Shown: positions 22,558-33,790, counted from the first letter of the stretch. The stretch: 64,000 nt of DNA from Isoetes taiwanensis (GCA_021234155.1 JAJEKV010000023.1:5041945-5105944), one strand, 5' to 3'. Notes: generated by a model from the letters alone, not told the origin. Made by a program: numbers and translations.

Positions 22558-23136
22558 TGTTAGTCTGTGCCTCTGATGCAGGACTATTCATGCATATGAC
22601 AGACCAGGTCAAGCTCAAGGATCCTCAGTCAGAGCCACGGGTCAGCCATCAAAGGCTCAGGAGAAGACCAAGCAGCAGACCACGCAGTCAAAGCCTGTGG
22701 CCGTCAACAAGAAGCCGCTTCCGGACAAGTGACGGCCCGTCACCGCCAGCGCGTCGGCGTCGGCATGATTCTAGGCACTTCAGAGGGCCGCCAACATTCA
22801 CCAAATCGGGCCTCCTTCCAGGAGTCGGCACCGAGATCAGTCAGAGTGTCTATATTGGGCCAAAGGCCATTGTACTATATATGAGTAGAGCTAGCACATG
22901 AGTTTTTTAGATGAGTTTTGAGTCTTGTCTCCTTTCAGTTTTCTCTCTATTGCGAGAGCTCATGTATGTTCATCATTGATATCAAGGAAGCTTATCATTT
23001 TTCTCTCATTTGTTCTGTTTTCTTCTCTTCTTGCAAATCCCGCGTGACATAGTCCCCCGGACTCTCCTGTTAGATCCACGGGTCCTCCACGGAGAGGGGC
23101 TGTCTTCTAGGAGTTCCCGAACCCAGACCCCAAACA
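22558..23136 (+). repeat. 3' LTR of element B
   Basis: A 579-bp LTR with TG...CA ends, followed by the CTTAT target duplication (23137-23141). Its TATA region is at about 22875. It differs from the 5' LTR largely at CAG/CTG sites (for example CCAGGAGTCGG here against CGAGAGTCGG at about 12351). Confidence 0.95.
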
Positions 23137-23584
23137 CTTATGGAAGAAATTTCAACAAATCAAAGGCTAAGATGGTGTATAGGGAAGCCCGAACATAAAT
23201 AATAAAGGGGAGCCTATAGGAAGGACGATTGCGACATCAAGATTAGACACAAGAGTTGCCAAGAGGGCTATGCAACAGCCAATGGGCATCAGGGCACTTA
23301 TAAAATTGACCACATTAGGGGAGGAACATCTCCTAGTCAAGGATATTCTCCAAGTACCCCACATCGATGACTAATGTCACAGCTATGCCACCAACAAGTA
23401 GATGACTTCATCGACTTATGATATCAAGAGCCCTAAAGGATGAGACTGGGCATACCTCCTCGGAAGAGCAACTATCACAGATATCCAGGCCATAGTAATA
23501 TCAGATTTGGACTTCAAGCAAACATGCTTTGACTAAGGAGCTTTTACAAGCAAGCAAGGGTGGGCTCCTCAGGAATAGGAATAT
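23137..23584 (+). repeat. Flank X', copy 2
   Basis: Nearly identical to 9117-9564, including the cut-off point and the junction to a truncated family-A LTR. Confidence 0.85.
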
Positions 23585-23585
23585 T

Positions 23586-23990
23586 CCACCGCCCGCGTCA
23601 GCGTCAGCGTGATTCTAGGCACTTCAAGAGGCACCGCCAACATTCCTGCAAATCAGGCCTCCTTCCAGGAGTCGGCACCGAGATCAGTCAGAGTGTCTAT
23701 ATTGGGCCCAAGGCCATTGTACTATATATATGAGTAGAGCTAGCACATGAGTTTTTAGATGAGTTTAGAGTCTTGTCTCCTTTCAGTTTTTCTCTCTATT
23801 GCGAGAGCTCATGTATGTTCATCATTGATATCAAGGAAGCTTATCATTTTCCTCTCATTTGTTCTGTTTTCTTCTTCTTCTTCTCTTCTTGCAAATCCCG
23901 CGTGACATAGTCCCCCGGACTCTCCTGTTAGATCCACGGGTCCTCACAGAGGGCTGTCTTCCAGGAGTTCCCGAACCCAGACCCCAAACA
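23586..23990 (+). repeat. 5'-truncated family-A LTR, copy 2
   Basis: Same start, same end and same neighbours as 9566-9963. Both copies share the X'-to-LTR junction, so they descend from one rearrangement. It ends in CCAAACA before ACACG (23991-23995). Confidence 0.85.
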
Positions 23991-25734
23991 ACACGTGTCA
24001 TCCATATCATCCATACTTCATGCCACCTCATCAAAAAATCATTTTTTGACTAGGGGAAAAGATGGTTACCAACCCTTAGGTGCCACATCTTCACCATTTT
24101 TGCCACCTCACCAAATCCCATGCCTAGTCACTTCATTTTTTTCATCAAAAAAATCAAAGTATTCCATTCGAAAATTTGATGATACTACCTGGTAGCCCTC
24201 ATGAAATCATGCCACCTGGCACAAACATTCTTGAAAAAAGAGTTTATATTGACCTTCTAAATGGCTTTCTTGGGAAACGTGCCTCATTGAAAAAATGGTA
24301 AAACCTACCTACATCTACCCCCCCATCTATCTACCCTCTCATCCTCTGCCAAGTGGCGTCCCCCCTGGCATGCCAAGTCGAAACACGAGCCGAGCTTGGC
24401 GTGGGAGGAGACCACGTAATCAGTAAACGAGGCAATGGATCTATATTTATACCTTGGCCTATTTTTTCATTCCTGCCTGTGGGATATTTCTTCGCAAGAA
24501 AAATCAAGAACCCTAAAATTTGCAGGCCAAGAAACGGATTTTTAGCAGCTGGAAACTACCTAATCATGACTATATCCTCCCGATTTAACCTGAGTGATCT
24601 CAAGAACCCTAAGCCTGTGCTAAACGACGAGTAATCTGTTGGATTTTGCAAGAATTGAAACAGAACAGAGCATTTTCAAAAGGGGGCAAATCGATTCAGG
24701 AAATTTCAAGGCCCTTTGCGCATTTGGGAGATTGTCATTACGAAATACATGACAGTGCGATCTTCTGCTTGTGGATTTGACCTTCCTTGCTGCATCAATT
24801 TACTCGATTGAGCAGTAAAGCTGATCAAATATTCTGTCCGATTCCGGAAGTATTCTTGGCTCATGAATTGTGAGCTATTGGAAGTTTATGTGAGACTCCT
24901 GTTATGATTGTCAAGTGAATGAAAATCCGACTTTGGTATAATTCTCTTTTCTCAACTTTCTTTTCAAGGAAATTTATGCATATCTGCTAAATATTGTGCT
25001 AATTTTTAAACACATTGGATATTAGTGAAATCCTGCTTAGGCTTCATAGGAATAGTCGTTCTGCATCCAAAGAAAACATAAAAAATATAAACATTAGTTG
25101 AAACTAAGTCCTAGTTATTTTCTCATCTGATAAGAGCCAAAGCCTATCTTTTCGCTACAAACTCCTCTATTCTTATCAATATCCAAGTAATTCTCTTCTA
25201 CTTTGTCTCAGGAAAAGCAAAACATCTAGATAAATATCTCTGTCATCAAAAAACACAGTCTGTCAGTGGCAAATTATTCCCTGTTCACCCAGCATTTCAA
25301 ATAAACCCAAAAGAGGTGTTGTACGTCATCTACAAGAGCAATTTGATTGGTCACAGCATTGTCCCCGGATCAAAAAAAATATTTCACAAAACATCCGAGA
25401 ATTTACGCTCTCGGCGAGGGCATTGACCAGTTTTTTACTAGGTCAGGCATATAATTTTCAAGTATCTAGAATAGTCTGACTTCAAAAAAGGTCTTGCACA
25501 TTCTTAATACTATTTGTTGGGATCACATTCATACATTCTTCAAGATAAATCTTCCAGTTATCTGCACTTGGCATTGAAAAGAGAATACAAGTTTTTTTCT
25601 TGAAATGGGAAAGCTGTACTAACAGGCTTGTGGTGAGAAGTTTTTGCAAAATTTAGGTTCAGAGTGGTTGCCTGAAGCAACCTGGAGGTCCTAAACCATT
25701 CTAGTTGAGGGTTTTGCCAGGATTACCCTCAACA
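23991..25734 (+). repeat. 5' LTR of element D (left part missing)
   Basis: The visible 1744 bp end in ACCCTCAACA. TATA box TTTATA at 24446-24451; the layout around it (TTTATACCTTGG, then CTGTGGGATAT) resembles the LTR of element E. The missing left part lies beyond a family-A insertion at ACACG and is not in the duplicated unit. No gene is seen inside. Confidence 0.85.
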
Positions 25735-25737
25735 TCT

Positions 25738-25758
25738 TGGAGGCTCCTACCGAGATCC
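25738..25758 (+). other. Candidate primer binding site of element D
   Basis: TGGAGGCTCCTACCGAGATC starts three bases after the LTR end. Element E has a similar TGGAGTCCCTAGGGAT at 54605. TGG matches the CCA end of a tRNA; I cannot say which tRNA. Confidence 0.5.
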
Positions 25759-25777
25759 AACCTGGTTTTTGGGAACT

Positions 25778-26880
25778 ATGGCTCCTAGACGAAATGCTGA
25801 AACATCCGACCATGCTGAAGTGCAAGACAACACAGAAACACAAGCTACCCCTCAAGGTGTGTCTGTACATCTGAATAAGTCAGTAAATCTCAATGCTAGT
25901 ATGCCCTGCTCAATACTTTGAACTCAATGTCCCCATTCCTGTTCCTACATTTGATTCTAGCATGAGTGCTAACAACTTTCTTAAGATCTTTGATGAATAT
26001 TATCAAGAATATGGACACAAGAAAGGGACTAAGTTTCTTTGAATTCAAGAAGTGCTTCAAAAATGATGAAGTAAGGGCTTGGTTGGAGTATGTGATAAGT
26101 GATGGTATCAACACATGGGATGAAATTGTCAAAAGGTTCTTATCTAGATTTGGTAAGGTTTATGACCCTCAAGATCTCATTTTTGAATTACAAACCTTTC
26201 ATATTAGAAATGGTGAGACTGTTCACCAATATGTGGAAAGATTTCATGTGTACTTAACAAAATGCCAAACTAATCAAGTACCTAACCATACCTTACACCT
26301 TGTTGCATCTTTCATAAGGGGTTTGACTGGTAGACCAAGAGTACACAGGAAGATGCTAAAGATTTACAAACAGGAGGGATTTGCAACCATCCACAAAGCT
26401 TTTAACAAGGCCATTGAGATTGCTGATGTGCTTTCCTATTTACCAGATGATATTCACATCACTAATGATCCTTTCCTCCCAGATTTTGAACAGGAATACA
26501 TGGGTGCTGATGCTATACCAGTATATGCTGTACAAAAGGATAAGAAGAAACCCAAAGCAGCTGAAGAATCAGACAGTCCTGCTGCTACTACCAAGACAGA
26601 GATTGATAAAGTTGCTGAGGCTTTACTCGAAGTCACCAAGCAACTTCAAGAATTGAAAGCATCTAGACCTGAAAGAAAAAATTATCCCCCTTGTGCACAT
26701 TGTATGAGAGAAACTCATTCTTCTGATGTTTGTTGGTACAGGATATGCCTTAAGTGCAACAAGAGAGGCCATTATGGAAAAGAGTGTCCTGTTTGTGCCT
26801 TTTGCAAAGCTACAGGACATTATGAAGATAGATGCAGTGTAAAAGTATTTTGCAAGACAAGAGAAAGCCAAAACCGCTGA
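25778..26880 (+). pseudogene. gag: Gag of element D
   Basis: Start chosen at ATG 25778 (MAPRR); element E starts the same way (MAPRK, 54643). Two frame changes (about 25920 and 26030) precede a clean stretch 25966-26880. The capsid motif FLSRFGKVYDPQDLIFEL lies at about 26140-26190. A Lys/Glu-rich linker follows, then a Cys/His cluster: CAHCMRETHSSDVC, CLKCNKRGHYGKEC and CAFCKATGHYEDRC (about 26690-26835). These are three CCHC-like knuckles, against the different arrangement in family A. A frame change at about 26862 leads into protease. Confidence 0.8.
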
Positions 26881-27840
26881 AACTACTGCTACTGTCAAAT
26901 TCTTATCTGAAACTAGTTATCCTATCAGATTTGTGCAGGAATTTGAAGAGCAGGAAGAAATAATGGCTGTGCACACGAGGGGAATGAAAGACAAGGGGAT
27001 ATCTCAAGAAGAAATAGAAGCTGGTGCTGCTAAAGGTAAATTAAGTGAAAACAAGCAACCTGCACAAGATGGTAAGCAGCTTGTACCCCCTGTGCCTTGT
27101 CAGAAATTCCTAAAAAAAGATAAAGATGGTGATGATTTTGAAGTACTTATGAGAAATTCAAAAGTTAGTGTGGATTTGCTCACATTGTTAAGGATTGCAC
27201 CCACTTACAGAAAGAAGATGCTTAACTTGACTCAAGATGAACAGGTTTGTCTCACACAAAAGGAGCAAATTGCGTTTACAAATCACATTGAGGAGCAAAT
27301 GCTAGTACAAGATGAACATGATCCTGGTGCTTTCACATGTGCAGCCAACATTGGGAAAAGAGCTTTGTCTAAGGTATTGTTGGATGGGGGATCACCTCTA
27401 AATGTTATGCCACATCATGTGATGAAACAATGTGGCTTAGAGGTAGACAAGAAAGCTCCTATGGTACTAAAATCCTTCTCTAACTCAAGAATTAATCCCA
27501 TAGGGATTGTAAGTAAAGTACCAATAGATATTGAAGGAATTGTTGTGGCTGCTAATTTTGTTGTGGTTGCATTTGAAGGAATGGATGAAAAAGCAGACAT
27601 TTATGATTTACTTCTAGGAAGGAGATGGCTGTCAACAGTAGATGCCAGACCTGTTTGGTCAAAAGGGGAATGTACCATAACTGATGGAAGAAAAACAGTT
27701 GTTATCTACAACAAGCTCGGGGAGTTTGATTCTTTTAACTTCATTGAAGAGGACGTGTTGATATCCAATCAATCTGGGGTATATGAAGTTACCATGACCA
27801 ATATGGAGGTAGACACAAGTCCAATTAAGGTATGCAATGT
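26881..27840 (+). pseudogene. pol: Protease of element D
   Basis: Part of a 365-codon frame (26933-28030). The retropepsin-like domain has LLDGGSPLNVM (about 27378) as active-site segment and IYDLLLGRRWL (about 27598) near its C-terminus. Asp-Gly-Gly replaces Asp-Ser/Thr-Gly, as in families A and E. It is expected to process the polyprotein. The same frame runs on into the archaeal-type RNase H. Confidence 0.8.
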
Positions 27841-28260
27841 ACACAAGAAAATAAACTTTGCTTATCTATGGTTTGATGGTGGTGTCTCTAAGAAATTGAG
27901 TATAGCTTCTTCTGCTGCCATTCTTAAGGATAGATCAAGCAAACTAATGGCAAAAGTTGGCAGAATTCATCAAAATGCTACTTCTAACATGGCAATACAA
28001 AGCTTTGATAGCAGGACTACAAGAGGCTAACCATTTAGGTGTTACTGACATCATTGTATTTGGAGACTCTCAACTTGTATGCAGGCAGATCTTGGGAGAA
28101 TATCAAACCAAAAATGAAGAGATGATTATGCTTAGGGATCAAGCATTAGAGGAACTATCAACATTTGCATCCTGGGAGCTACTTCATGTCACAAGAAAGT
28201 TCAATGAAGAGGCTGATACGTTGTGTAAGAGTGTTTTGCTCGAACATTTGGCAGAAGGTG
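27841..28260 (+). pseudogene. pol: Archaeal-type RNase H domain located before RT (element D)
   Basis: Motifs in order: YLWFDGGVSKK (first Asp 27875-27877), YKALIAGLQEA (about 27997), IVFGDSQLVCRQILGEY (second Asp 28065-28067) and RKFNEEADTL (third Asp 28215-28217). This pattern fits the archaeal-type RNase H family seen in plant Tat elements (an AEY-ALI-GL helix followed by a GDSQLV strand). A 2-bp loss in ATGGCAATAC near 27994 removes the expected Glu codon and shifts the frame. Element E keeps that Glu. The domain lies between protease and RT in both D and E. Confidence 0.75.
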
Positions 28261-29240
28261 CTATCAAAGAGGAAGAATTGGAGGAAGAAGAACTCAAACA
28301 ACTACATCCTATATTGGTAATCAATGCTAGTAGTGAAAAACAGGTTAGAGAAATCAAGATAGAAAAGAATGGTCAAGAAAGAACTCTTTATGTTGGTGAT
28401 ATGTTTGAAGAAAAAAATGAATGCATGGTAGTAGATTTCTTCAAAGAATGGAAGGATGTTTTTGCATGGGATTATAATGAGCTGATTGGTGTTGATAAAA
28501 ACATTTGTGAATTTGAAATAAAGATCAAAGAAGGTGTCAGCCCTGTGATGCAAAAACTAAGAAGGATTAATGTGGCTTTGCTAGACTTAATTAGAGAGGA
28601 GTTACTCAAAATGAAAGATGCAGGTGTGATCACTGAAATTTCAAATCCAGAATGGTTATCATGCATTGTGCCTGTTGAAAAAAAGAACAAAACTATCAGA
28701 ATTTGTATTGATTATAGAGATTTGAACAAGGCCACTGTTAAGGACTGCTACCCTCTGCCTTTTTTGGAAGAGGTTTTACATGCTGTTGTAGGGAAGGAGA
28801 CATACTCTTTTTTGGATGGCTTCTCAGGATTCAAACCAAATTTCTGTTAAGTTAGAAGATCAACCAAAGATAGCCTTTATCACTCCATGGGGAACTTTTG
28901 CTATGAACAGAATGCCTTTTGGTTTGATGAATGCTCCAGCAACTTTTCAAAGAACAATGGATACTATATTCAAGGATATGCCTCCTACTGCTTTTAGAGT
29001 TTTTCTTGATGATCTCTGTTTGGGATCAGCCTTGAGAGATCATTTCAATTATCTAACTAAGATATGTGGCATGTGCAGGAAGGGAGGAGTGAGTTTAAAT
29101 CCTAAGAAATGCGTGTTTTTATGCTCCAAGGGAGGATTGTTAGGACATGAGGTGTCCTCTAAAGGGATTCAAGTGGCTGAGAGCAAAGTGGAAGCATTAA
29201 AAAAGCTAGCATCACCCAAAACTGTTAGGGGAAGTAAAGA
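28261..29240 (+). pseudogene. pol: Reverse transcriptase of element D
   Basis: RT blocks in order: VDFFKEWKDVFAWDY (about 28432), ICIDYRDLNKATVKDCYPLP (about 28705), TYSFLDGFSG (28801), PFGLMNAPATFQR (about 28915) and the catalytic FLDD (29002-29013). One-base frame changes lie at about 28834 (extra A in TTCAAACC) and 29235. Everything needed for polymerase activity is present apart from those shifts. Confidence 0.85.
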
Positions 29241-29251
29241 GTTTCTTAGGT

Positions 29252-31168
29252 ATGGTAAGCTTTTTAAGAATGTATGTCCCTCACTTCTCTAATACTATAG
29301 CTCCTATATCTGATCTCACCAAGGTAGGCAAATATACCAAGCATGAGAGTAAGTTAATCATGGTAGAATGGACCCAGACTTGCCAACTTGCCTTTGATAG
29401 TATTATACAAGCCATCTCCAATTCTGCACTATTAAAACCTCCTGATGCAACTAAACCTTTTGAAGCTTATATCAGTATAACAAAAAGAGCTGTAGGGTTA
29501 GTTTTATTGCAAGAAGAAGGGGTGGTAACCTTTGCTAGCAAGATTTGGTCTAATACTGAAATGAGGTACCCAAGGCTTGAGAAAAGTGCAACAGCTCTTA
29601 TGTTTTTAATTGATAGACAAGGACATCTTATTCAAAACAGTCATACTCAAGTGTACATGAAGCAAAATCCCTTGTCTTTGATGTTCTCAAAGAAACAGCC
29701 TAAGGCCAAGATATGCAGATGGGCTTGTAAGATTCAAGCATATGACATTGTTGTTAAAGTGATTAATTTGGTAAATGATCCTAGTACATATTTGACTAAT
29801 ATTTTGTTTGAGCAGGAAGATGAAGAAGGTTTGACTCATGAGGTTCAAGATGATGCAGATGCTAATATAAACCTTGTACAGGAAGCAGATTGGCAAGAAG
29901 ATATAAGAAGATATTTGGAATCAAATGAGATGCCAGAAGAACCCAACTCCAATAAAAAAAGAAGGTTCAAGGAGAAATGCAATAAGTTCAAGATAATAGA
30001 TAATGTGTTATGCAGGTATGACAAAGATGGTATCATTTTGAGGTGTGTTGATAAAGAAGAAGCTAAGTTAGTGGTAGAAGCGTGCCATGAAGGAGTATGT
30101 GGTGGACATTTTGCTGCAGATACTACAGCAAAAAAAATCTTGAGGGCTGGTTATTACTGGCCAACTCTCTTCAAGGACTGCTATGAGACAATCAAATGCT
30201 GCCATAAATGCCAAATTTTTGGTAGAAGGATTCTTCAACCAGCTGCCTTAACTGCCATAACTTCTCCAGGACCTTTCCAAGTCTGGGGACTTGATTTTAT
30301 AGGACCTGTAGATCCACCTTCTTCTGCACAGCACCAGTATATTCTTGTAGCCACTGATTATTTTACAAAATGGGCTGAAGCTATTCCCCTGAGACAAGCA
30401 AATGCCTATACTACTGCTAGGTTCATCCATGAAAATATCTGTGCCAGATTTGGTATCCCCTTCAAACTTATATCTGATAGAGGCAGCCAGTTCCTGAATG
30501 ATGTTATAGCCACACTGCTAGCAACTCTCAAAGTAAGACATTCTAAGAGTTCATCCTACTATCCTCAAGGTAATGGTCAGGCAGAATCCACTAATAAAGT
30601 GCTCAAAACTATCCTCAAAAAGACTATTAGTGTCTCAAAAAAGGATTGGCATTTGAAGTTGCATGATGCTCTGTGGGCTTACAGAACTACAACTAAAACT
30701 TCGACCAAACATACACCTTTTAGTCTAGTTTATGGGGTAGAATCTATCATTCCAGTAGAGCTTGAGCTTCCATCCTTGAGAATGGCTTTGAAATTAAATT
30801 TGGAAATAGAGGAGGCACTTGAAGAAAGGTGTGTACGACTTATGCAACTAGAAGAGCATAGATATGAAGCTGAAAATGCTATACTATTAAAGAAGGCTAA
30901 AGATCTGGCAGCCTTCAAAGCAGCACACAAATTGCAAGGCACCTTGAAAGATGGGGAGCTAGTTCTAAAATGGAATAAGGCAAAGGAAGACTGTGCAAGC
31001 AAATTTGAAGAGCTGTGGGAGGGACCTTTTGAAGTTACAGGACCAGCAGGCCAAGATTCATATTGGCTGAAGTCTATACCAGAAGGGAGAATCTTACCAA
31101 ATCCTATCAACATTCTACATCTTAAGAGGTACTGGCAACAGCATGTTGCTCTTAGTCTATTTGAATAA
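29252..31168 (+). CDS. pol: Degenerate RNase H and integrase of element D
   Basis: A clean 638-codon frame. The RNase H that normally follows RT is recognisable but lacks two acidic residues: FEAYISIT stands where Tyr-Thr-Asp is usual (about 29460) and QVYMKQNPL where Thr-Asp-His is usual (about 29650). Integrase is complete: a His/Cys finger (CHEGVCGGHF...CCHKCQ, about 30083-30215) and catalytic Asp in ATDYFTKW (30356), Asp in SDRGSQF (30476) and Glu in GQAESTNK (about 30583). The C-terminal region ends LKRYWQQHVALSLFE with no chromodomain. It integrates element cDNA; the RNase H remnant probably acts only as a tether. Confidence 0.85.
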   Translation: MVSFLRMYVPHFSNTIAPISDLTKVGKYTKHESKLIMVEWTQTCQLAFDSIIQAISNSALLKPPDATKPFEAYISITKRAVGLVLLQEEGVVTFASKIWSNTEMRYPRLEKSATALMFLIDRQGHLIQNSHTQVYMKQNPLSLMFSKKQPKAKICRWACKIQAYDIVVKVINLVNDPSTYLTNILFEQEDEEGLTHEVQDDADANINLVQEADWQEDIRRYLESNEMPEEPNSNKKRRFKEKCNKFKIIDNVLCRYDKDGIILRCVDKEEAKLVVEACHEGVCGGHFAADTTAKKILRAGYYWPTLFKDCYETIKCCHKCQIFGRRILQPAALTAITSPGPFQVWGLDFIGPVDPPSSAQHQYILVATDYFTKWAEAIPLRQANAYTTARFIHENICARFGIPFKLISDRGSQFLNDVIATLLATLKVRHSKSSSYYPQGNGQAESTNKVLKTILKKTISVSKKDWHLKLHDALWAYRTTTKTSTKHTPFSLVYGVESIIPVELELPSLRMALKLNLEIEEALEERCVRLMQLEEHRYEAENAILLKKAKDLAAFKAAHKLQGTLKDGELVLKWNKAKEDCASKFEELWEGPFEVTGPAGQDSYWLKSIPEGRILPNPINILHLKRYWQQHVALSLFE

Positions 31169-31186
31169 ACCTTGTTGTTTAAGGTT

Positions 31187-31400
31187 AGAGTAGGCAGTGT
31201 GTTAGATAAAAGTTGTTTTTTGCAAATGCAATAGGTATTATTCTTTAAGTTCTGATTTATCTTAAGTTAGTTCATCTATAGCAATTGATAAATAGAGTAG
31301 GCAGTGTGTTAGATAAAAGTTGTTTTTTGCAAATGCAATAGGTATTATTCTTTAAGTTCTGATTTATCTTAAGTTAGTTCATTTATAGCAATTGATAAAT
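31187..31400 (+). repeat. Tandem repeat, 107 bp x 2, in 3' region of D
   Basis: 31187-31293 and 31294-31400 match except for one base (TTCATCTATAG against TTCATTTATAG). It lies just after the pol stop. Confidence 0.95.
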
Positions 31401-32002
31401 TAACGTCCTTGGTTTTAATGTCAAGGTTGCAGAAAATGCTTATTTCAGGGCTACAAGTCCATGAGGCTCAGGCTTATTTCTTCCTAATATTATACTTTAC
31501 CATGCAGGATCACCCTCTTGATTTCACCCTACACATTCATTCATTTCCCAGCCATTCACCTTGATGTACATGCTGTCTTCACTTCCACCACCAGACAGCA
31601 TTTTATGCTAACCTTTATTTGATTTTGTATAACAGGCACACCCTCTGCTTCTCATTCATAAACCTTCCATTCTGTTCAAGAGTAGTCCACCATTCATACT
31701 TCATCATTCTTCTACTCTGCCCTGAGTATACATTCATATCCCAGGAAAAGTTGCCACCATATCACCACATGGCAGCTGAATGTTTGAACTGATTCTCGTA
31801 CTGTCATTGCAGGTTCACCCTCTTGTTCATTCATTATCATCTGACACACTCAAGGCTTGCTTTCATATAAACTTGCTCTCCAAACATCTTCTCCCATAGT
31901 TGCCATTCATTCCATCCATCATGGCAACATTCTGCATGCTGCAAGAATGAATTAATGTCTTAAGAAGATGGAGAACAAGCCTGTCTCTTTTTTTTAGCAT
32001 GA
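31401..32002 (+). other. 3' untranslated region of element D
   Basis: About 600 bp without a coding frame. It holds loosely repeated pyrimidine-rich segments each opening with a GCAGG-TCACC-like string (about 31505, 31636 and 31810), comparable with the repeats before the 3' LTR of element E. A clear polypurine tract was not found. Confidence 0.5.
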
Positions 32003-32460
32003 TGCTGCCACTCATGGCAGCATAGAAGAGCCATTGGCATTTCCAAATACATGGTTCAATAAGCACACAAGGAGTATTTGAAAGTTTGCAACTTTGAAGA
32101 CCATTTGAAAAAAGCTACAAAGGACACAAGGACTTGAAGAACCAAAGAAGGACATTCACTTGAGAAACATAAAAGGAGTATTTTGGCTAAGTGGGAGGTC
32201 ACAAGGCAAGTTATTAAAATTCGAAGCCCCATTGAAGATTTCGAGGTCACAACTTGGTATGATATCTTGTTCACCATTTGAGCATTGAAGTTTGATATTC
32301 TTAAGGTTCTTGAAGAATTGCCTAGCCATTCTCTTCCATTCTATATCTTGAGTCATCATCTCCATTCCATGTCTAGCCTTCTTTGTCATCATCTCCATTC
32401 CATGTCTAGCCTTCTTTTTCCACATTTCCATATCCTCTCATTACATACTATGGTGTTGGT
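32003..32460 (+). repeat. Start of 3' LTR of element D (tentative)
   Basis: TGCTGCC-ACTCAT-GGCAGCA at 32003 forms a short hairpin like TGTTGCCCCTTTTTGGGCAACA at the LTR start of element E. The following Lys/Glu-type purine-rich text and GGTATGAT segment also resemble E's LTR. The LTR is then cut at 32460 by inserted DNA and resumes before 35657. The exact start is uncertain. Confidence 0.45.
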
Positions 32461-32903
32461 AACATATAACTAACAGTAACATTATTAATACAAACCATTG
32501 TATCCAACACATTTAAATGAAAATCCCCCTGAAACCCCCTTTGGTTTGGGTGCATATTCACACGGGGGGTTACTCCGGGCAACGAGAGCTGTCGGATGGG
32601 CATATTTGCCCTTTATTCCAAGATCTGGACCGTACATAGCGATCCTCGTTTGTGGGGTATGCCTGTACAAGTTTATGTATACTGTATATAGAGGTTTGCA
32701 AAATACTATAAGATTTGAGAGAATGTACTTAATGGTGTTAATTTTGTACATGTATTGTAAGTTTTTAAGGGCTCTCATTTGCCCCTACGCATTACCCCGT
32801 GTGTGAATATGCACCCAAACCAAAGGGGGTTTCAGGGGGATTTTCATTTAAATGTGTTGGATACAATGGTTTGTATTAATAATGTTACTGTTAGTTATAT
32901 GTT
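32461..32903. mobile_element. Foldback/MITE-like element with ~107-bp inverted repeats
   Basis: 32461-32567 is almost the reverse complement of 32793-32903 (both contain AACATATAACTAACAG or its complement at the outer end). Total 443 bp. The flanks share GGT (32458-32460 and 32904-32906), a possible 3-bp target duplication. The central ~220 bp have no credible gene. The superfamily cannot be named from these ends. Confidence 0.8.
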
Positions 32904-33025
32904 GGTAGTTAAAAAAAAAAATTTGGGCCCTTCGGGCCCTAACAAAATCAGACAAAGAAAACAAGATAAACGCATTGAAAAAAAACTATGGTGCTGCACC
33001 ACATACTCAAGTTATAAAAAGTATT

Positions 33026-33790
33026 TTAGAATTTGCCACCAATTGTGGTCTCCTTCGTCCATGTACATGTGGAGATTTCAAACATATAAATATCACCAAA
33101 GATACTGGCGCCATCAAATCTCCCAAACATGTAAAGTTTGTTACCAATTGCAATTAATGAATGTGAATACCGTGGAGATGGTATGTCGCCTCTACATTCA
33201 AGTAATGACCAATGTCTCAAGTGGGTATCCAACACTAGCAGGTCACCATAAGCTACAGATCTCCCTAAACCCCCATGAATGTAGATTCTTGAACCAAGCG
33301 ATGCACCTGCATGGCGATGCCTACAAAAGAGACGCTGATATCATAAGATCCAAAGGAAAGCAAAACAATTATCTCTGAAGCATCCAAAGCTCTAGAAAGG
33401 GTGTTTGCAAGCATCATGAGATTGTACCTAGGTAGAAATTTTGCCCCAATGGTTTTCACATTATTCCATTGCAACGTATCTATGTCAAGGACCATAACTT
33501 CTTGGAGAGGGGTGCTTGGATCCTCCCTCCCACCTATCACCCACATCTTATCACCTAAGACAAAAGCCCTATGTCCCATCCTTGGAGAAGGTGGCTCAAT
33601 AGTATCCAAATGTTTGCTGACTTTTGCAACATGGAGTGCAAAGATAACAGTCATGTTGCTTATCTGACCTTTAAATTCCTTGTGCACCACATCTAGAACA
33701 ATGTCCCCATATCTGTCGCACCATTGCCTGAGTTGAAAACAAATCCACAGCTTGAGTTGAAAACAAATCCACAGCTTCAAAAGATGTTCC
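33026..33790 (-). pseudogene. Kelch-repeat protein gene fragment
   Basis: Read on the minus strand. Two kelch blades are clear: PSPRMGHRAFVLGDKMWVIGG (about 33590-33530) followed by VMVLDIDTLQWNNV, and PSPRYSHSLIAIGNKLYMFG (about 33180-33115) followed by DIYMFEISTCTW. One frame change near 33256 separates them. A 24-bp tandem duplication (33727-33774) lies near the upstream end. Kelch blades form beta-propellers for protein binding. No partner domain is recognisable, so the specific gene is unknown. It sits inside the 3' LTR of element D, so it is inserted or captured host sequence. Confidence 0.75.

Larger units (their letters stand above)
12085..23136 (+). mobile_element. Family-A Ty3/gypsy element, copy B (complete)
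   Basis: An 11,052-bp element with LTRs at 12085-12661 and 22558-23136, both TGTTAGTC...CCAAACA. It is flanked by CTTAT on both sides (12080-12084 and 23137-23141). The internal region encodes gag, protease, RT, RNase H, integrase and the extra ORF, all on the plus strand. Coding is heavily frameshifted except for a clean stretch at about 16330-17000 that nearly matches copy A. Confidence 0.95.

Noticed and set aside
25738-25758. Naming the primer tRNA of D and E
   Set aside because: Only the first ten or so bases look tRNA-like; no family could be assigned with confidence.
26850-26890. Programmed frameshift between gag and protease in D
   Set aside because: No conserved slippery site or downstream structure is evident, and the same point in E is read through without a shift.
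32498-32806. 102-codon open frame inside the foldback element
   Set aside because: It spans both inverted-repeat arms and the loop, so it mostly reflects the repeat; no protein feature.
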